Below, piece after piece: positions 9,922-20,603 of a stretch of 64,000 bases of DNA; position 1 is the first letter of the stretch; each line of letters starts with the position of its first letter. The notes below the pieces were generated by a model. It saw nothing but the letters and a program-made list of their open reading frames with translations. It did not search any database and was not told where the DNA came from. The position numbers were made by a program, and so were the translations under genes. The DNA comes from Escherichia ruysiae (GTDB lineage: Bacteria; Pseudomonadota; Gammaproteobacteria; Enterobacterales; Enterobacteriaceae), in NCBI RefSeq assembly GCF_031323975.1, contig NZ_JAVIWS010000001.1:3286001-3350000 (forward strand), written 5' to 3'.

Positions 9922-11589
9922 TTACTTCGCAATACGCTTGTACTTGATACGCTTCGGCTCCAGCGCGTCTGCGCCCAGCGTGCGTTTCTTATACTCTTCG
10001 TACTCGGTAAAGTTACCTTCGAAGAACTCGACTTTACCTTCATCCTGGTAATCCAGAATGTGCGTCGCGATACGGTCGAGGAACCAACGGTCGTGCGAGA
10101 TAACCATCGCGCAGCCCGGGAACTCCAGCAGGGCGTTTTCCAGCGCACGCAGGGTTTCGATATCCAGATCGTTGGTCGGTTCGTCGAGCAGCAGCATGTT
10201 GCCGCCAACCTGCAGCAGCTTCGCCAGATGCAGACGACCGCGCTCACCACCGGAAAGTTCGCCAACGCGTTTGCCCTGATCAACCCCTTTAAAGTTAAAG
10301 CGGCCTACGTAGGCACGGCTCGGCATCTCGGTGTTACCGATCTTCATGATATCCAGCCCGCCGGAAACTTCTTCCCAAACGGTTTTGCTGTTATCCATTG
10401 AGTCACGGAACTGATCAACAGACGCCAGTTTCACCGTTTCACCTAAAGTGATGGTGCCGCTGTCCGGCTGTTCCTGACCAGAGATCATACGGAACAGGGT
10501 CGATTTACCTGCACCGTTCGGCCCGATGATCCCGACGATTGCCCCTTTCGGGATCGAGAAGCTCAGGGAGTCAATCAGCAGGCGATCGCCGTAGGATTTA
10601 CGCAGGTTGCTGACTTCCAACACTTTATCGCCCAGACGCGGTCCAGGTGGAATAAACAGTTCGTTGGTTTCGTTACGTTTCTGATATTCGGTGTTGTTCA
10701 GCTCTTCAAAGCGCGCCAGACGTGCTTTACCTTTCGACTGACGGCCTTTAGTCCCCTGACGTACCCACTCCAGCTCTTTTTCAATCGACTTACGACGTGC
10801 TGCTTCTTGCGAAGCTTCCTGCGCCAGACGCTGATCTTTCTGCTCCAGCCAGGAGGAGTAGTTACCTTCCCACGGAATACCTTCGCCACGGTCAAGTTCG
10901 AGGATCCAGCCCGCAACGTTATCGAGGAAGTAACGGTCGTGGGTAATCGCCACAACGGTGCCTTCGAAGTCGTGCAGGAAGCGTTCCAGCCACGCTACGG
11001 ATTCGGCATCCAGGTGGTTAGTTGGTTCGTCGAGCAGCAGCATGTCTGGTTTTTCCAGCAGCAGACGGCACAACGCCACGCGACGACGCTCACCACCGGA
11101 GAGGTTAGCGATTTTCGCCTCCCAGTCCGGCAGACGCAGCGCATCTGCTGCACGTTCCAGTTGCACGTTCAGGTTATGACCGTCGTGAGCCTGAATGATC
11201 TCTTCCAGACGGCCTTGTTCAGCGGCCAGCTTGTCGAAATCGGCATCCGGATCGGCGTATAACGCATACACTTCATCCAGACGTTTCAGGGCGTTAACCA
11301 CTTCAGAAACCGCCTCTTCAATGGACTCACGCACGGTGTGTTCCGGGTTCAGCTGCGGTTCCTGCGGCAGATAACCAATCTTGATATCCGGCTGCGGACG
11401 CGCTTCGCCTTCGATGTCTTTATCGATGCCCGCCATAATGCGCAGCAGGGTAGATTTACCGGCGCCGTTCAGACCCAGGACGCCGATTTTTGCCCCAGGG
11501 AAGAAACTCAGAGAGATGTTTTTCAAAATATGACGTTTCGGCGGAACAACTTTGCCGACACGATGCATGGTATAAACGAATTGAGCCAC
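9922..11589 (-). CDS. ettA: Energy-dependent translational throttle protein EttA (ABC-F ATPase)
   Basis: An ABC-F ATPase that binds the ribosomal E site and gates entry into elongation according to the ATP/ADP ratio. The 555 residues hold two ABC domains with no membrane segment. The first has the Walker A GLNGAGKST (39-47), signature LSGGERRRVALC and Walker B LLLDEPTNHLD. The second has GPNGAGKST, LSGGERGRLHLA and DEPTNDLD. The charged inter-domain linker (about 240-310, WVRQGTKGRQSKGKARL) is the P-site tRNA interaction motif that defines the family. It is transcribed convergently to nadR and divergently from slt. Confidence 0.98.
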   Translation of the reverse strand: MAQFVYTMHRVGKVVPPKRHILKNISLSFFPGAKIGVLGLNGAGKSTLLRIMAGIDKDIEGEARPQPDIKIGYLPQEPQLNPEHTVRESIEEAVSEVVNALKRLDEVYALYADPDADFDKLAAEQGRLEEIIQAHDGHNLNVQLERAADALRLPDWEAKIANLSGGERRRVALCRLLLEKPDMLLLDEPTNHLDAESVAWLERFLHDFEGTVVAITHDRYFLDNVAGWILELDRGEGIPWEGNYSSWLEQKDQRLAQEASQEAARRKSIEKELEWVRQGTKGRQSKGKARLARFEELNNTEYQKRNETNELFIPPGPRLGDKVLEVSNLRKSYGDRLLIDSLSFSIPKGAIVGIIGPNGAGKSTLFRMISGQEQPDSGTITLGETVKLASVDQFRDSMDNSKTVWEEVSGGLDIMKIGNTEMPSRAYVGRFNFKGVDQGKRVGELSGGERGRLHLAKLLQVGGNMLLLDEPTNDLDIETLRALENALLEFPGCAMVISHDRWFLDRIATHILDYQDEGKVEFFEGNFTEYEEYKKRTLGADALEPKRIKYKRIAK

Positions 11590-11799
11590 GTTGGACTTCG
11601 CCTCTATGTTTATCGTGATGATGAGTTTTCAAAGGCGAAGTGTAGCCTGTTTCCTTATCTAATCCCAGCCGGTCGATCACCCTCGCAGTAAAAGTAAAAA
11701 AGTGTCCATAACGTGGCACAAACGGCAATGACTGGTTAGCATAAATCTATTAGGCGGCATGACGCTGCATTGATGTATTTACACTTAGAGGATGCGCTT

Positions 11800-13737
11800 G
11801 TGGAAAAAGCCAAACAAGTTACCTGGCGGCTGTTGGCTGCCGGTGTCTGTCTGCTGACGGTCAGCAGCGTGGCGCGAGCCGACTCACTGGATGAGCAGCG
11901 TAGCCGTTACGCGCAAATCAAGCAGGCCTGGGATAATCGACAAATGGATGTGGTCGAACAAATGATGCCTGGACTGAAGGATTATCCGCTTTATCCCTAC
12001 CTGGAATACCGCCAGATTACCGATGACCTGATGAATCAACCGGCGGTCAAGGTCACTAACTTTGTTCGCGCTAACCCCACGCTTCCTCCCGCTCGCACGC
12101 TACAATCTCGCTTCGTCAATGAACTGGCGCGGCGTGAAGACTGGCGTGGTCTGTTAGCTTTTAGCCCGGAAAAACCAGGGACTACCGAAGCGCAATGTAA
12201 TTATTACTATGCGAAATGGAATATCGGGCAGAGCGAAGAAGCCTGGCAGGGGGCGAAAGAACTTTGGCTAACCGGAAAGAGTCAGCCTAACGCTTGCGAT
12301 AAGTTGTTTAGCGTCTGGCGCGCGTCCGGTAAGCAAGAACCACTGGCTTATTTAGAGCGTATCCGCCTGGCGATGAAAGCGGGCAATACCGGGCTGGTGA
12401 CGGTACTCGCAGGGCAGATGCCTGCCGATTATCAAACTATCGCCTCGGCGATTATTTCGCTGGCGAACGATCCTAATACAGTGCTGACATTCGCGCGTAC
12501 TACCGGAGCGACTGATTTTACCCGCCAGATGGCAGCGGTGGCGTTTGCCAGCGTGGCGCGCCAGGATGCAGAAAACGCACGGCTGATGATCCCGTCGCTT
12601 GCCCAGGCGCAGCAGCTTAATGAAGATCAGATTCAGGAGCTACGCGATATCGTCGCCTGGCGTCTGATGGGCAACGACGTCACCGACGAGCAGGCGAAAT
12701 GGCGCGATGACGCCATTATGCGTTCGCAATCCACGTCGTTAATTGAACGACGCGTGCGGATGGCGCTTGGCACTGGCGACCGTTCTGGCCTGAATACCTG
12801 GCTGGCACGCTTGCCGATGGAAGCGAAAGAGAAAGATGAATGGCGTTACTGGCAGGCGGATTTACTGCTGGAACGCGGTCGTGAAGCGGAAGCAAAAGAG
12901 ATTTTGCATCAACTCATGCAACAGCGTGGTTTCTACCCGATGGTTGCTGCACAGCGGATCGGCGAAGAGTATGAGCTGAAGATTGATAAAGCGCCGCAGA
13001 ATGTTGACAGCGCCCTGACTCAGGGGTCGGAGATGGCGCGCGTGCGCGAGTTGATGTACTGGAATCTCGATAATACCGCGCGTAGCGAGTGGGCCAATCT
13101 TGTGAAGAGCAAGTCAAAAGCAGAGCAGGCTCAACTGGCGCGATATGCTTTCAATAACCAATGGTGGGATCTTAGCGTTCAGGCAACGATCGCCGGGAAG
13201 CTGTGGGATCATCTGGAAGAGCGATTCCCGCTGGCCTACAACGATCTTTTCAAACGCTACACCAATGGCAAAGATATCCCGCAAAGCTATGCAATGGCGA
13301 TTGCCCGCCAGGAGAGCGCCTGGAATCCGAAAGTGAAGTCGCCGGTAGGCGCCAGCGGCCTGATGCAGATTATGCCTGGCACAGCGACCCATACGGTGAA
13401 GATGTTCTCAATTCCAGGTTACAGCAGCCCGGGACAATTGCTTGATCCGGAAACGAACATCAACATTGGCACCAGTTACCTGCAATATGTTTATCAGCAG
13501 TTTGGTAATAACCGTATTTTCTCATCGGCAGCCTATAACGCGGGACCAGGGAGAGTGCGTACCTGGCTTGGCAACAGCGCCGGACGTATCGACGCGGTGG
13601 CGTTTGTCGAGAGTATCCCGTTCTCCGAGACGCGCGGTTATGTGAAGAACGTGCTGGCTTATGACGCGTACTATCGCTATTTCATGGGCGATAAACCGAC
13701 GCTTTTGAGCGCCACAGAATGGGGGCGTCGTTACTGA
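11800..13737 (+). CDS. slt: Soluble lytic murein transglycosylase Slt70
   Basis: A periplasmic exo-type lytic transglycosylase cleaving peptidoglycan to 1,6-anhydromuropeptides. I chose GTG 11800 (K-12 start, 645 residues) over the upstream ATG 11770, because it puts the signal peptide (hydrophobic 9-24, cleavage after SVARA at 27) at the N-terminus with a GAGG ribosome site. A long alpha-helical superhelix (28-470) is followed by the lysozyme-like domain. The catalytic Glu is in QESAWNP (E505) and is followed by GASGLMQIMPGTA and AAYNAGPGRV, the goose-lysozyme-type signatures. It is upstream of trpR. Confidence 0.98.
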   Translation: MEKAKQVTWRLLAAGVCLLTVSSVARADSLDEQRSRYAQIKQAWDNRQMDVVEQMMPGLKDYPLYPYLEYRQITDDLMNQPAVKVTNFVRANPTLPPARTLQSRFVNELARREDWRGLLAFSPEKPGTTEAQCNYYYAKWNIGQSEEAWQGAKELWLTGKSQPNACDKLFSVWRASGKQEPLAYLERIRLAMKAGNTGLVTVLAGQMPADYQTIASAIISLANDPNTVLTFARTTGATDFTRQMAAVAFASVARQDAENARLMIPSLAQAQQLNEDQIQELRDIVAWRLMGNDVTDEQAKWRDDAIMRSQSTSLIERRVRMALGTGDRSGLNTWLARLPMEAKEKDEWRYWQADLLLERGREAEAKEILHQLMQQRGFYPMVAAQRIGEEYELKIDKAPQNVDSALTQGSEMARVRELMYWNLDNTARSEWANLVKSKSKAEQAQLARYAFNNQWWDLSVQATIAGKLWDHLEERFPLAYNDLFKRYTNGKDIPQSYAMAIARQESAWNPKVKSPVGASGLMQIMPGTATHTVKMFSIPGYSSPGQLLDPETNINIGTSYLQYVYQQFGNNRIFSSAAYNAGPGRVRTWLGNSAGRIDAVAFVESIPFSETRGYVKNVLAYDAYYRYFMGDKPTLLSATEWGRRY

Positions 13738-13743
13738 ACCGCC

Positions 13744-13785
13744 CGTTTATGATATGCTATCGTACTCTTTTGCGAGTACAACCGG
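13744..13785 (+). promoter_or_regulatory. trpR promoter with Trp operator
   Basis: A perfect inverted repeat GTACTC (13762-13767) - TTTTGC - GAGTAC (13774-13779) overlaps the -10 and start region. It matches the TrpR operator consensus (CTAGTAC-type half-sites) and lies 48 bp before the trpR ATG. This supports the known autorepression by tryptophan-bound TrpR. The -10 candidate is the TATGCTAT stretch just upstream of the repeat. Confidence 0.85.
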
Positions 13786-13811
13786 GGGAGGCATCAGGCT
13801 TCCCCCGCTAA

Positions 13812-14153
<342 letters not shown>

Positions 14154-14157
14154 TTTT

Positions 14158-14771
<614 letters not shown>

Positions 14772-14810
14772 TCACAAAATTAACGTTAAAGCAGTATACG
14801 GAAAAAAAGC

Positions 14811-15458
14811 ATGTTACAGGTATACCTTGTCCGCCACGGTGAAACACAGTGGAACGCCGAGCGACGTATTCAGGGCCAGTCTGACAGCCCGCTGACTGCA
14901 AAAGGTGAGCAACAGGCAATGCAGGTGGCGAACCGTGCCAAAGAGCTTGGCATTACGCATATCATCAGTAGTGATTTAGGCCGCACCCGGCGTACGGCGG
15001 AAATCATCGCCCAGGCTTGTGGTTGTGACATCATCTTTGATTCCCGCTTGCGTGAGTTAAATATGGGCGTGCTGGAGAAAAGACACATTGACTCTCTGAC
15101 TGAAGAAGAAGAGAACTGGCGTCGTCAGCTCGTCAATGGCACCGTTGACGGGCGTATTCCTGAAGGCGAGTCGATGCAGGAACTTAGCGATCGCGTTAAC
15201 GCAGCACTGGAATCTTGTCGGGATTTACCACCGGGAAGTCGACCACTGCTGGTGAGTCACGGTATCGCGCTGGGATGCCTGGTGAGTACCATTCTGGGCT
15301 TACCGGCATGGGCAGAACGCCGCTTACGTCTGCGTAACTGTTCTATTTCGCGCGTGGATTATCAGGAAAGCCTGTGGCTGGCATCTGGCTGGGTAGTTGA
15401 AACCGCAGGGGACATCTCGCATCTGGACGCCCCTGCATTAGACGAGCTACAGCGTTAA
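14811..15458 (+). CDS. gpmB: Phosphoglycerate mutase-like phosphatase GpmB (YtjC)
   Basis: A 215-residue histidine phosphatase superfamily protein. The phosphoacceptor motif is LVRHGETQWN (H9), followed by SDLGRTRRTAE, the acidic RELNMG segment and the second catalytic His in LLVSHGIALG. It is annotated as a putative phosphoglycerate mutase from similarity, but the sequence alone cannot distinguish mutase from phosphatase activity. Its stop codon overlaps that of convergent rob by 3 bp. Confidence 0.93.
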   Translation: MLQVYLVRHGETQWNAERRIQGQSDSPLTAKGEQQAMQVANRAKELGITHIISSDLGRTRRTAEIIAQACGCDIIFDSRLRELNMGVLEKRHIDSLTEEEENWRRQLVNGTVDGRIPEGESMQELSDRVNAALESCRDLPPGSRPLLVSHGIALGCLVSTILGLPAWAERRLRLRNCSISRVDYQESLWLASGWVVETAGDISHLDAPALDELQR

Positions 15459-16324
15459 CGACGTATTGGAATAAGCAGCTCGCAGCGCAGATTAATTGGG
15501 CGATCTCCCGCTTTGGCATCTTCTGCCGGGTAGTATCGCTCAATATCCTGACCTTTACGGCGGGTCAGGTTGAGCATCGGCATACAGGTTCCGTATACCG
15601 TCAGAATAAACTCCTGCACGCCGGTTCCCAGACCTTCGTAGGTAAACATCACATAGTCGCCACCCTGCAACAGTACCGGATGTCCCGTCAGTACATAGCC
15701 GTCAGCTTGATCCCGAGCCAGAGCCGTGGTGTAAAACACTTCTTGCTCGTCATCTTTATCCTGGCTTGGACGCGTTTCGTTCAAACCGTAAAGCACTGGT
15801 GGAATGGTTGGCGAGTTGCCGAGAAAATCGTGCCAGAACTGGTAGCGCATTTCGTGGCGGAAATCAGAGATTTGCTCCAGCGAACAGGAGTAGCTCTGGG
15901 TAACACCAATCAGCGGCGTATCTTCCAGGGTGACAAATTTGTGCTCTGGCATGGTAAATTCACCCAGACGCAGCGGCGGGCGAATACCAAAGGCGCTCCA
16001 TTCAGGAGAACGGCGGTAAAGTGCGGGAGTCTGGGCAAACTGCTTCTTGAATGCGCGGGTAAATGTCTGTTGAGAGTCGAAGCGGTATTGCAGCGCGATA
16101 TCCAGAATCGGACGCGCAGTCAGGCGTAGTGCGACCGCCGATTTCGACAAACGACGAGCACGAATATACGCGCCAATAGCATGGCCAGTGACATCTTTAA
16201 ACATTCTCTGTAAGTGCCACTTGGAATAACCTGCTTTCGCCGCTACATTGTCGAGCGACAGGGGCTGATCCAGATGACCTTCCAGCCAGATTAAAAGGTC
16301 GCGAATAATGCCGGCCTGATCCAT
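15455..16324 (-). CDS. rob: AraC/XylS-family transcriptional activator Rob
   Basis: A right-oriC-binding protein and activator of the mar/sox/rob regulon (multidrug, superoxide and solvent tolerance). The 289 residues have the paired AraC-type helix-turn-helix at the N-terminus (about 8-105: LDNVAAKAGYSKWHLQRMFK and ILDIALQYRFDSQQTFTRAFKK). The C-terminal GyrI-like ligand domain (about 125-289), which binds bile salts and fatty acids, follows. This N-terminal DNA-binding order distinguishes Rob from most AraC regulators. Convergent with gpmB and divergent from creA. Confidence 0.98.
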   Translation of the reverse strand: MDQAGIIRDLLIWLEGHLDQPLSLDNVAAKAGYSKWHLQRMFKDVTGHAIGAYIRARRLSKSAVALRLTARPILDIALQYRFDSQQTFTRAFKKQFAQTPALYRRSPEWSAFGIRPPLRLGEFTMPEHKFVTLEDTPLIGVTQSYSCSLEQISDFRHEMRYQFWHDFLGNSPTIPPVLYGLNETRPSQDKDDEQEVFYTTALARDQADGYVLTGHPVLLQGGDYVMFTYEGLGTGVQEFILTVYGTCMPMLNLTRRKGQDIERYYPAEDAKAGDRPINLRCELLIPIRR

Positions 16325-16536
16325 AAAATATCCTCATCCTTTCAACAACGAGCACCTGACATCAGGTAATTGGATAATAGCATTTTTTGTTGTTTTAGCA
16401 TTCAGTGTTTTTTTTCTTAGCAGAGTATGTTTTAGGTCTTGACGGAGATAAAAATATTGAGTTTTTGTTCTTAATCAATATGTTATTTATCATGACGAAC
16501 TAATTGCTCAGTGTAACTTATAAAAATGGTAACAAT

Positions 16537-17010
16537 ATGAAATACAAGCATTTGATCTTGTCCTTAAGCCTGATAATGCTGGGACCATTGGCTCATGCGG
16601 AAGAAATTGGTTCGGTCGACACCGTATTTAAAATGATCGGCCCGGATCACAAAATTGTCGTGGAAGCCTTTGACGATCCCGATGTAAAAAATGTCACTTG
16701 TTATGTGAGTCGGGCGAAAACCGGCGGTATTAAAGGGGGATTAGGTCTGGCGGAAGATACTTCCGATGCGGCCATTTCCTGCCAGCAGGTAGGGCCGATT
16801 GAACTGTCGGATCGCATTAAAAACGGCAAAGCTCAAGGCGAAGTCGTGTTCAAAAAACGGACTTCTCTGGTCTTTAAGTCGTTACAGGTCGTGCGTTTCT
16901 ATGACGCCAAACGCAACGCGCTCGCTTACCTGGCTTACTCCGACAAAGTTGTCGATGGTTCACCGAAAAATGCCATCAGCGCCGTTCCTGTCATGCCGTG
17001 GCGACAATAA
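16537..17010 (+). CDS. creA: Periplasmic protein CreA
   Basis: First gene of creABCD, function unknown. I chose ATG 16537 over the upstream ATG 16504, because it gives the 157-residue K-12 length and an N-terminal signal peptide [21 protein letters not shown] with cleavage before EE. The mature domain is the compact CreA family fold ([21 protein letters not shown]-terminal [20 protein letters not shown]). It contains two cysteines that could form a disulphide. It lies 12 bp before creB. Confidence 0.96.
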   Translation: MKYKHLILSLSLIMLGPLAHAEEIGSVDTVFKMIGPDHKIVVEAFDDPDVKNVTCYVSRAKTGGIKGGLGLAEDTSDAAISCQQVGPIELSDRIKNGKAQGEVVFKKRTSLVFKSLQVVRFYDAKRNALAYLAYSDKVVDGSPKNAISAVPVMPWRQ

Positions 17011-17022
17011 CAGAGGCGATTT

Positions 17023-17712
17023 ATGCAACGGGAAACGGTCTGGTTAGTGGAAGACGAGCAAGGGATAGCCGACACGCTGGTCTACATGTTGCAGCAGGAA
17101 GGTTTTGCCGTCGAGTTCTTTGAACGGGGCTTACCGGCGCTGGATAAAGCGCGCCTGCAGGTTCCTGACGTTATCATTCTCGATGTCGGCCTGCCTGATA
17201 TTAGCGGTTTCGAACTGTGTCGCCAGTTGCTGGCGCTCCATCCTGCGTTGCCTGTACTGTTTCTGACCGCCCGTAGTGAAGAGGTGGATCGCCTGCTTGG
17301 GCTGGAGATTGGCGCTGACGACTACGTGGCTAAACCGTTTTCACCTCGCGAAGTGTGCGCCAGGGTGCGCACCTTACTGCGTCGGGTGAAGAAGTTTTCT
17401 ACGCCGTCTCCCGTCATCCGTATTGGTCATTTTGAACTGAATGAACCTGCGGCGCAGATCAGCTGGTTTGACACGCCATTAACGCTGACGCGGTACGAAT
17501 TTCTGTTGTTGAAAACGTTACTCAAGTCGCCAGGCCGCGTCTGGTCACGCCAGCAATTGATGGATAGCGTCTGGGAAGATGCACAGGACACTTACGATCG
17601 CACTGTCGATACTCACATCAAAACGCTGCGCGCCAAACTGCGCGCTATAAATCCCGACCTTTCGCCAATTAATACTCATCGCGGAATGGGATACAGCCTG
17701 AGGAGCCTGTAA
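17023..17712 (+). CDS. creB: Two-component response regulator CreB
   Basis: A 229-residue OmpR/PhoB-family regulator controlling the cre regulon (creD, talA and others) with CreC. The receiver domain shows the acidic pocket (VEDE), phospho-acceptor D54 in IILDVGLPD, and the conserved Thr and Lys (LTAR, AKPF). The C-terminal winged helix (about 130-229) ends THRGMGYSL, the hallmark wing. Its stop overlaps the creC start (TAATG). Confidence 0.98.
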   Translation: MQRETVWLVEDEQGIADTLVYMLQQEGFAVEFFERGLPALDKARLQVPDVIILDVGLPDISGFELCRQLLALHPALPVLFLTARSEEVDRLLGLEIGADDYVAKPFSPREVCARVRTLLRRVKKFSTPSPVIRIGHFELNEPAAQISWFDTPLTLTRYEFLLLKTLLKSPGRVWSRQQLMDSVWEDAQDTYDRTVDTHIKTLRAKLRAINPDLSPINTHRGMGYSLRSL

Positions 17713-19136
17713 TGCGCATCGGGATGCGCCTGTTGCTGGGCTATTTTTTACTGGTGGCGGTGGCAGCCTGGTTCGTACTGGCAATTTTTGTCAAAGAAGT
17801 TAAACCGGGTGTGCGAAGGGCGACGGAAGGTACGCTGATCGACACCGCAACGTTGCTGGCGGAGCTGGCGCGTCCCGATTTGCTCTCTGGTGACCCCGAG
17901 CATGGACAACTGGCGCAGGCGTTTAACCAGCTACAAAATCGCCCGTTTCGCGCCAATATCGGCGGCATTAACAAAGTGCGCAATGAATACCATGTCTATA
18001 TGACTGATGCGCAGGGCAAAGTATTGTTCGATTCGGCAAACAAAGCCGTGGGACAGGATTATTCCCGCTGGAATGATGTCTGGCTAACGTTGCGTGGTCA
18101 GTATGGTGCGCGCAGCACGTTGCAAAATCCTGCCGACCCCGAAAGTTCTGTGATGTATGTCGCCGCGCCGATTATGGACGGTTCACGGCTTATTGGCGTT
18201 TTGAGCGTAGGCAAACCGAACGCGGCGATGGCACCGGTCATTAAACGCAGCGAGCGACGAATTTTATGGGCGAGTACCATTTTGCTGGGGATTGCGCTGG
18301 TGATTGGTGCGGGAATGGTTTGGTGGATCAACCGCTCCATTGCCCGACTCACCCGCTATGCTGATTCCGTTACCGACAATAAACCCGTTCCTCTCCCTGA
18401 ACTCGGCAGTAGCGAGCTGCGTAAGTTAGCGCAGGCGCTGGAAAGTATGCGCGTGAAGCTGGAAGGGAAAAACTATATTGAGCAGTATGTTTACGCATTA
18501 ACTCATGAGCTAAAAAGCCCACTGGCGGCGATTCGTGGCGCAGCGGAAATTTTACGTGAAGGCCCGCCGCCAGAAGTGGTGGCTCGCTTTACCGATAATA
18601 TTTTGACGCAAAATGCGCGAATGCAGGCACTGGTAGAAACGTTATTACGCCAGGCAAGACTGGAGAATCGCCAGGAAGTGGTTCTTTCTGCGGTTGACGT
18701 AGCGGCATTATTTAACCGCATCAGCGAAGCGCGCACCGTGCAGTTGGCAGAAAAAAATATCACTCTGCATGTTATGCCTACAGAGGTTAAGGTTGCTGCT
18801 GAACCTGCGTTACTGGAGCAGGCGCTGGGGAATTTACTGGATAACGCCATCGATTTTACTCCCGATCATGGCTGCATAACGCTTAGTGCTGTGGCAGATG
18901 AGGAGCAAGTTACGCTTAAGGTGCAGGATACCGGCAGTGGCATTCCTGACTACGCGCTGTCGCGCATTTTTGAACGCTTTTACTCTTTACCGCGTGCAAA
19001 TGGGCAAAAAAGCAGTGGTCTTGGGCTGGCGTTTGTCAGCGAAGTTGCCCGTTTGCTCAATGGCGAAGTCACGCTGCACAACATGCCGGAAAGCGGTGTG
19101 CTGGCCTCGCTTCGGCTTCACCGTCACTTCACATAA
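17712..19136 (+). CDS. creC: Sensor histidine kinase CreC
   Basis: An inner-membrane kinase of 474 residues, partner of CreB; responds to carbon source and growth conditions. TM1 is about 7-27 and TM2 about 184-206, bracketing a periplasmic sensor domain. A HAMP-like stretch follows, then the dimerisation box with phospho-accepting His in HELKSPLAAIRGA (H265). The ATPase motifs are NLLDNAIDF, DTGSGIP and GLGLAFV. Its last codons contain a perfect cre-tag that is used by the next gene. Confidence 0.98.
   Translation: MRIGMRLLLGYFLLVAVAAWFVLAIFVKEVKPGVRRATEGTLIDTATLLAELARPDLLSGDPEHGQLAQAFNQLQNRPFRANIGGINKVRNEYHVYMTDAQGKVLFDSANKAVGQDYSRWNDVWLTLRGQYGARSTLQNPADPESSVMYVAAPIMDGSRLIGVLSVGKPNAAMAPVIKRSERRILWASTILLGIALVIGAGMVWWINRSIARLTRYADSVTDNKPVPLPELGSSELRKLAQALESMRVKLEGKNYIEQYVYALTHELKSPLAAIRGAAEILREGPPPEVVARFTDNILTQNARMQALVETLLRQARLENRQEVVLSAVDVAALFNRISEARTVQLAEKNITLHVMPTEVKVAAEPALLEQALGNLLDNAIDFTPDHGCITLSAVADEEQVTLKVQDTGSGIPDYALSRIFERFYSLPRANGQKSSGLGLAFVSEVARLLNGEVTLHNMPESGVLASLRLHRHFT
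19117..19132 (+). promoter_or_regulatory. Cre-tag (CreB binding site) upstream of creD
   Basis: TTCAC-CGTCAC-TTCAC is an exact match to the published cre-tag TTCAC-N6-TTCAC. It lies inside the last codons of creC, 62 bp before the creD ATG. A degenerate second copy CTCAC-ATAGCC-TTCAT follows at 19149-19164. creD is the best known CreB-activated gene. Confidence 0.88.
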
Positions 19137-19193
19137 CTTCAAATTCTTCTCACATAGCCTTCATACACTGCCGTCATTGCAAAGGAGAAGACT

Positions 19194-20546
19194 ATGTTGA
19201 AATCCCCCCTGTTCTGGAAAATGACCACTTTGTTTGGCACGGTGTTGCTGTTGTTAATTCCATTAATGTTGATTCGGCAGGTGATTGTCGAACGTGCCGA
19301 TTACCGGAGCGATGTGGAAGATGCGATTCGCCAAAGCACCAGCGGACCGCAAAAACTCGTTGGGCCGCTCATCGCTATTCCTGTGACCGAGCTTTATACG
19401 GTGCAGGAAGAGGATAAAACCGTGGAGCGGAAACGAAGTTTTATCCATTTTTGGTTACCTGAGTCGTTGATGGTTGATGGCAATCAGAACGTGGAAGAAC
19501 GGAAGATCGGTATTTATTCCGGCCAGGTCTGGCACAGTGATTTAACGCTGAAAGCCGATTTTGACGTTTCGCGTCTTAGCGAACTCAACGCGCCAAATAT
19601 CACCTTAGGCAAGCCATTTATTGTGATTAGCGTCGGGGATGCGCGTGGTATTGGCGTGGTGAAAGCGCCTGAACTTAACGGAACTGCGCTGAGCATTGAA
19701 CCTGGCACCGGGTTAGAGCAAGGCGGGCAGGGCGTGCATATCCCTTTACCCGAAGGAGACTGGCTGAAGCAGAACCTGAAGCTGAATATGGCGCTGAATT
19801 TAAGCGGTACTGGTGATTTTTCTGTGGTGCCGACGGGACGTAATAGCGAGATGACCTTAACCAGCAACTGGCCGCACCCCAGTTTTTTAGGCGATTTTTT
19901 GCCAACGAAACGGGAGTTAAGTGCATCCGGTTTTCAGGCGCAATGGCAAAGTAGCTGGTTTGCTAATAATCTCGGTGAGCGTTTTGCTTCAGGCAATGAT
20001 AGCGGCTGGGAAAATTTCCCGGCGTTTAGCGTCGCAGTCACTACGCCAGCCGATCAGTATCAATTAACGGATCGGGCGACCAAGTACGCCATTTTGCTGA
20101 TCTCGCTAACTTTTATGGCCTTCTTTGTCTTTGAAACATTAACGGCAAAGCGTTTACACCCGATGCAATATTTGCTGGTAGGGCTGTCATTGGTGATGTT
20201 TTATTTGCTCTTGCTGGCGCTTTCTGAACATACCGGTTTTACCGTGGCATGGATAATCGCCAGTCTGATTGGGGCGTTAATGAACGGTATTTACTTGCAG
20301 GCAGTATTAAAAGGCTGGCGCAACAGCATGTTGTTTACTCTCGCGCTGTTGTTGCTGGATGGCGTGATGTGGGGACTGCTGAATTCTGCCGATAGCGCGC
20401 TGTTGTTGGGAACCTGTGTGCTGGTGGTGGCGCTGGCTGGCATGATGTTTGTGACACGTGATATCGACTGGTATGCATTTTCACTACCGAAAATGAAAAC
20501 CAGTAAAGAAGTCACAACAGACGATGAGTTACGCATCTGGAAATAA
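19194..20546 (+). CDS. creD: Inner membrane protein CreD
   Basis: A 450-residue inner membrane protein whose overproduction follows CreBC activation and confers colicin E2 tolerance. One N-terminal membrane helix (about 10-27) is followed by a large beta-rich extracytoplasmic domain (28-295). About five or six hydrophobic helices (300-430) follow, and the C-terminus is polar. Molecular function is unknown. It begins at ATG 19194 behind AAAGGAG, 57 bp after creC. Confidence 0.97.
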   Translation: MLKSPLFWKMTTLFGTVLLLLIPLMLIRQVIVERADYRSDVEDAIRQSTSGPQKLVGPLIAIPVTELYTVQEEDKTVERKRSFIHFWLPESLMVDGNQNVEERKIGIYSGQVWHSDLTLKADFDVSRLSELNAPNITLGKPFIVISVGDARGIGVVKAPELNGTALSIEPGTGLEQGGQGVHIPLPEGDWLKQNLKLNMALNLSGTGDFSVVPTGRNSEMTLTSNWPHPSFLGDFLPTKRELSASGFQAQWQSSWFANNLGERFASGNDSGWENFPAFSVAVTTPADQYQLTDRATKYAILLISLTFMAFFVFETLTAKRLHPMQYLLVGLSLVMFYLLLLALSEHTGFTVAWIIASLIGALMNGIYLQAVLKGWRNSMLFTLALLLLDGVMWGLLNSADSALLLGTCVLVVALAGMMFVTRDIDWYAFSLPKMKTSKEVTTDDELRIWK

Positions 20547-20554
20547 TGTTGAAA

Positions 20555-20587
20555 AATAAAAACGGCGCTAAAAAGCGCCGTTTTTTT
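20555..20587. terminator. Bidirectional terminator between creD and arcA
   Basis: Inverted repeat CGGCGCT (20563-20569) and AGCGCCG (20574-20580) is flanked by A-rich sequence on the left and TTTTTTT on the right. It can therefore terminate both creD and convergent arcA. Confidence 0.9.
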
Positions 20588-20603
20588 GACGGTGGTAAAC
20601 CGA

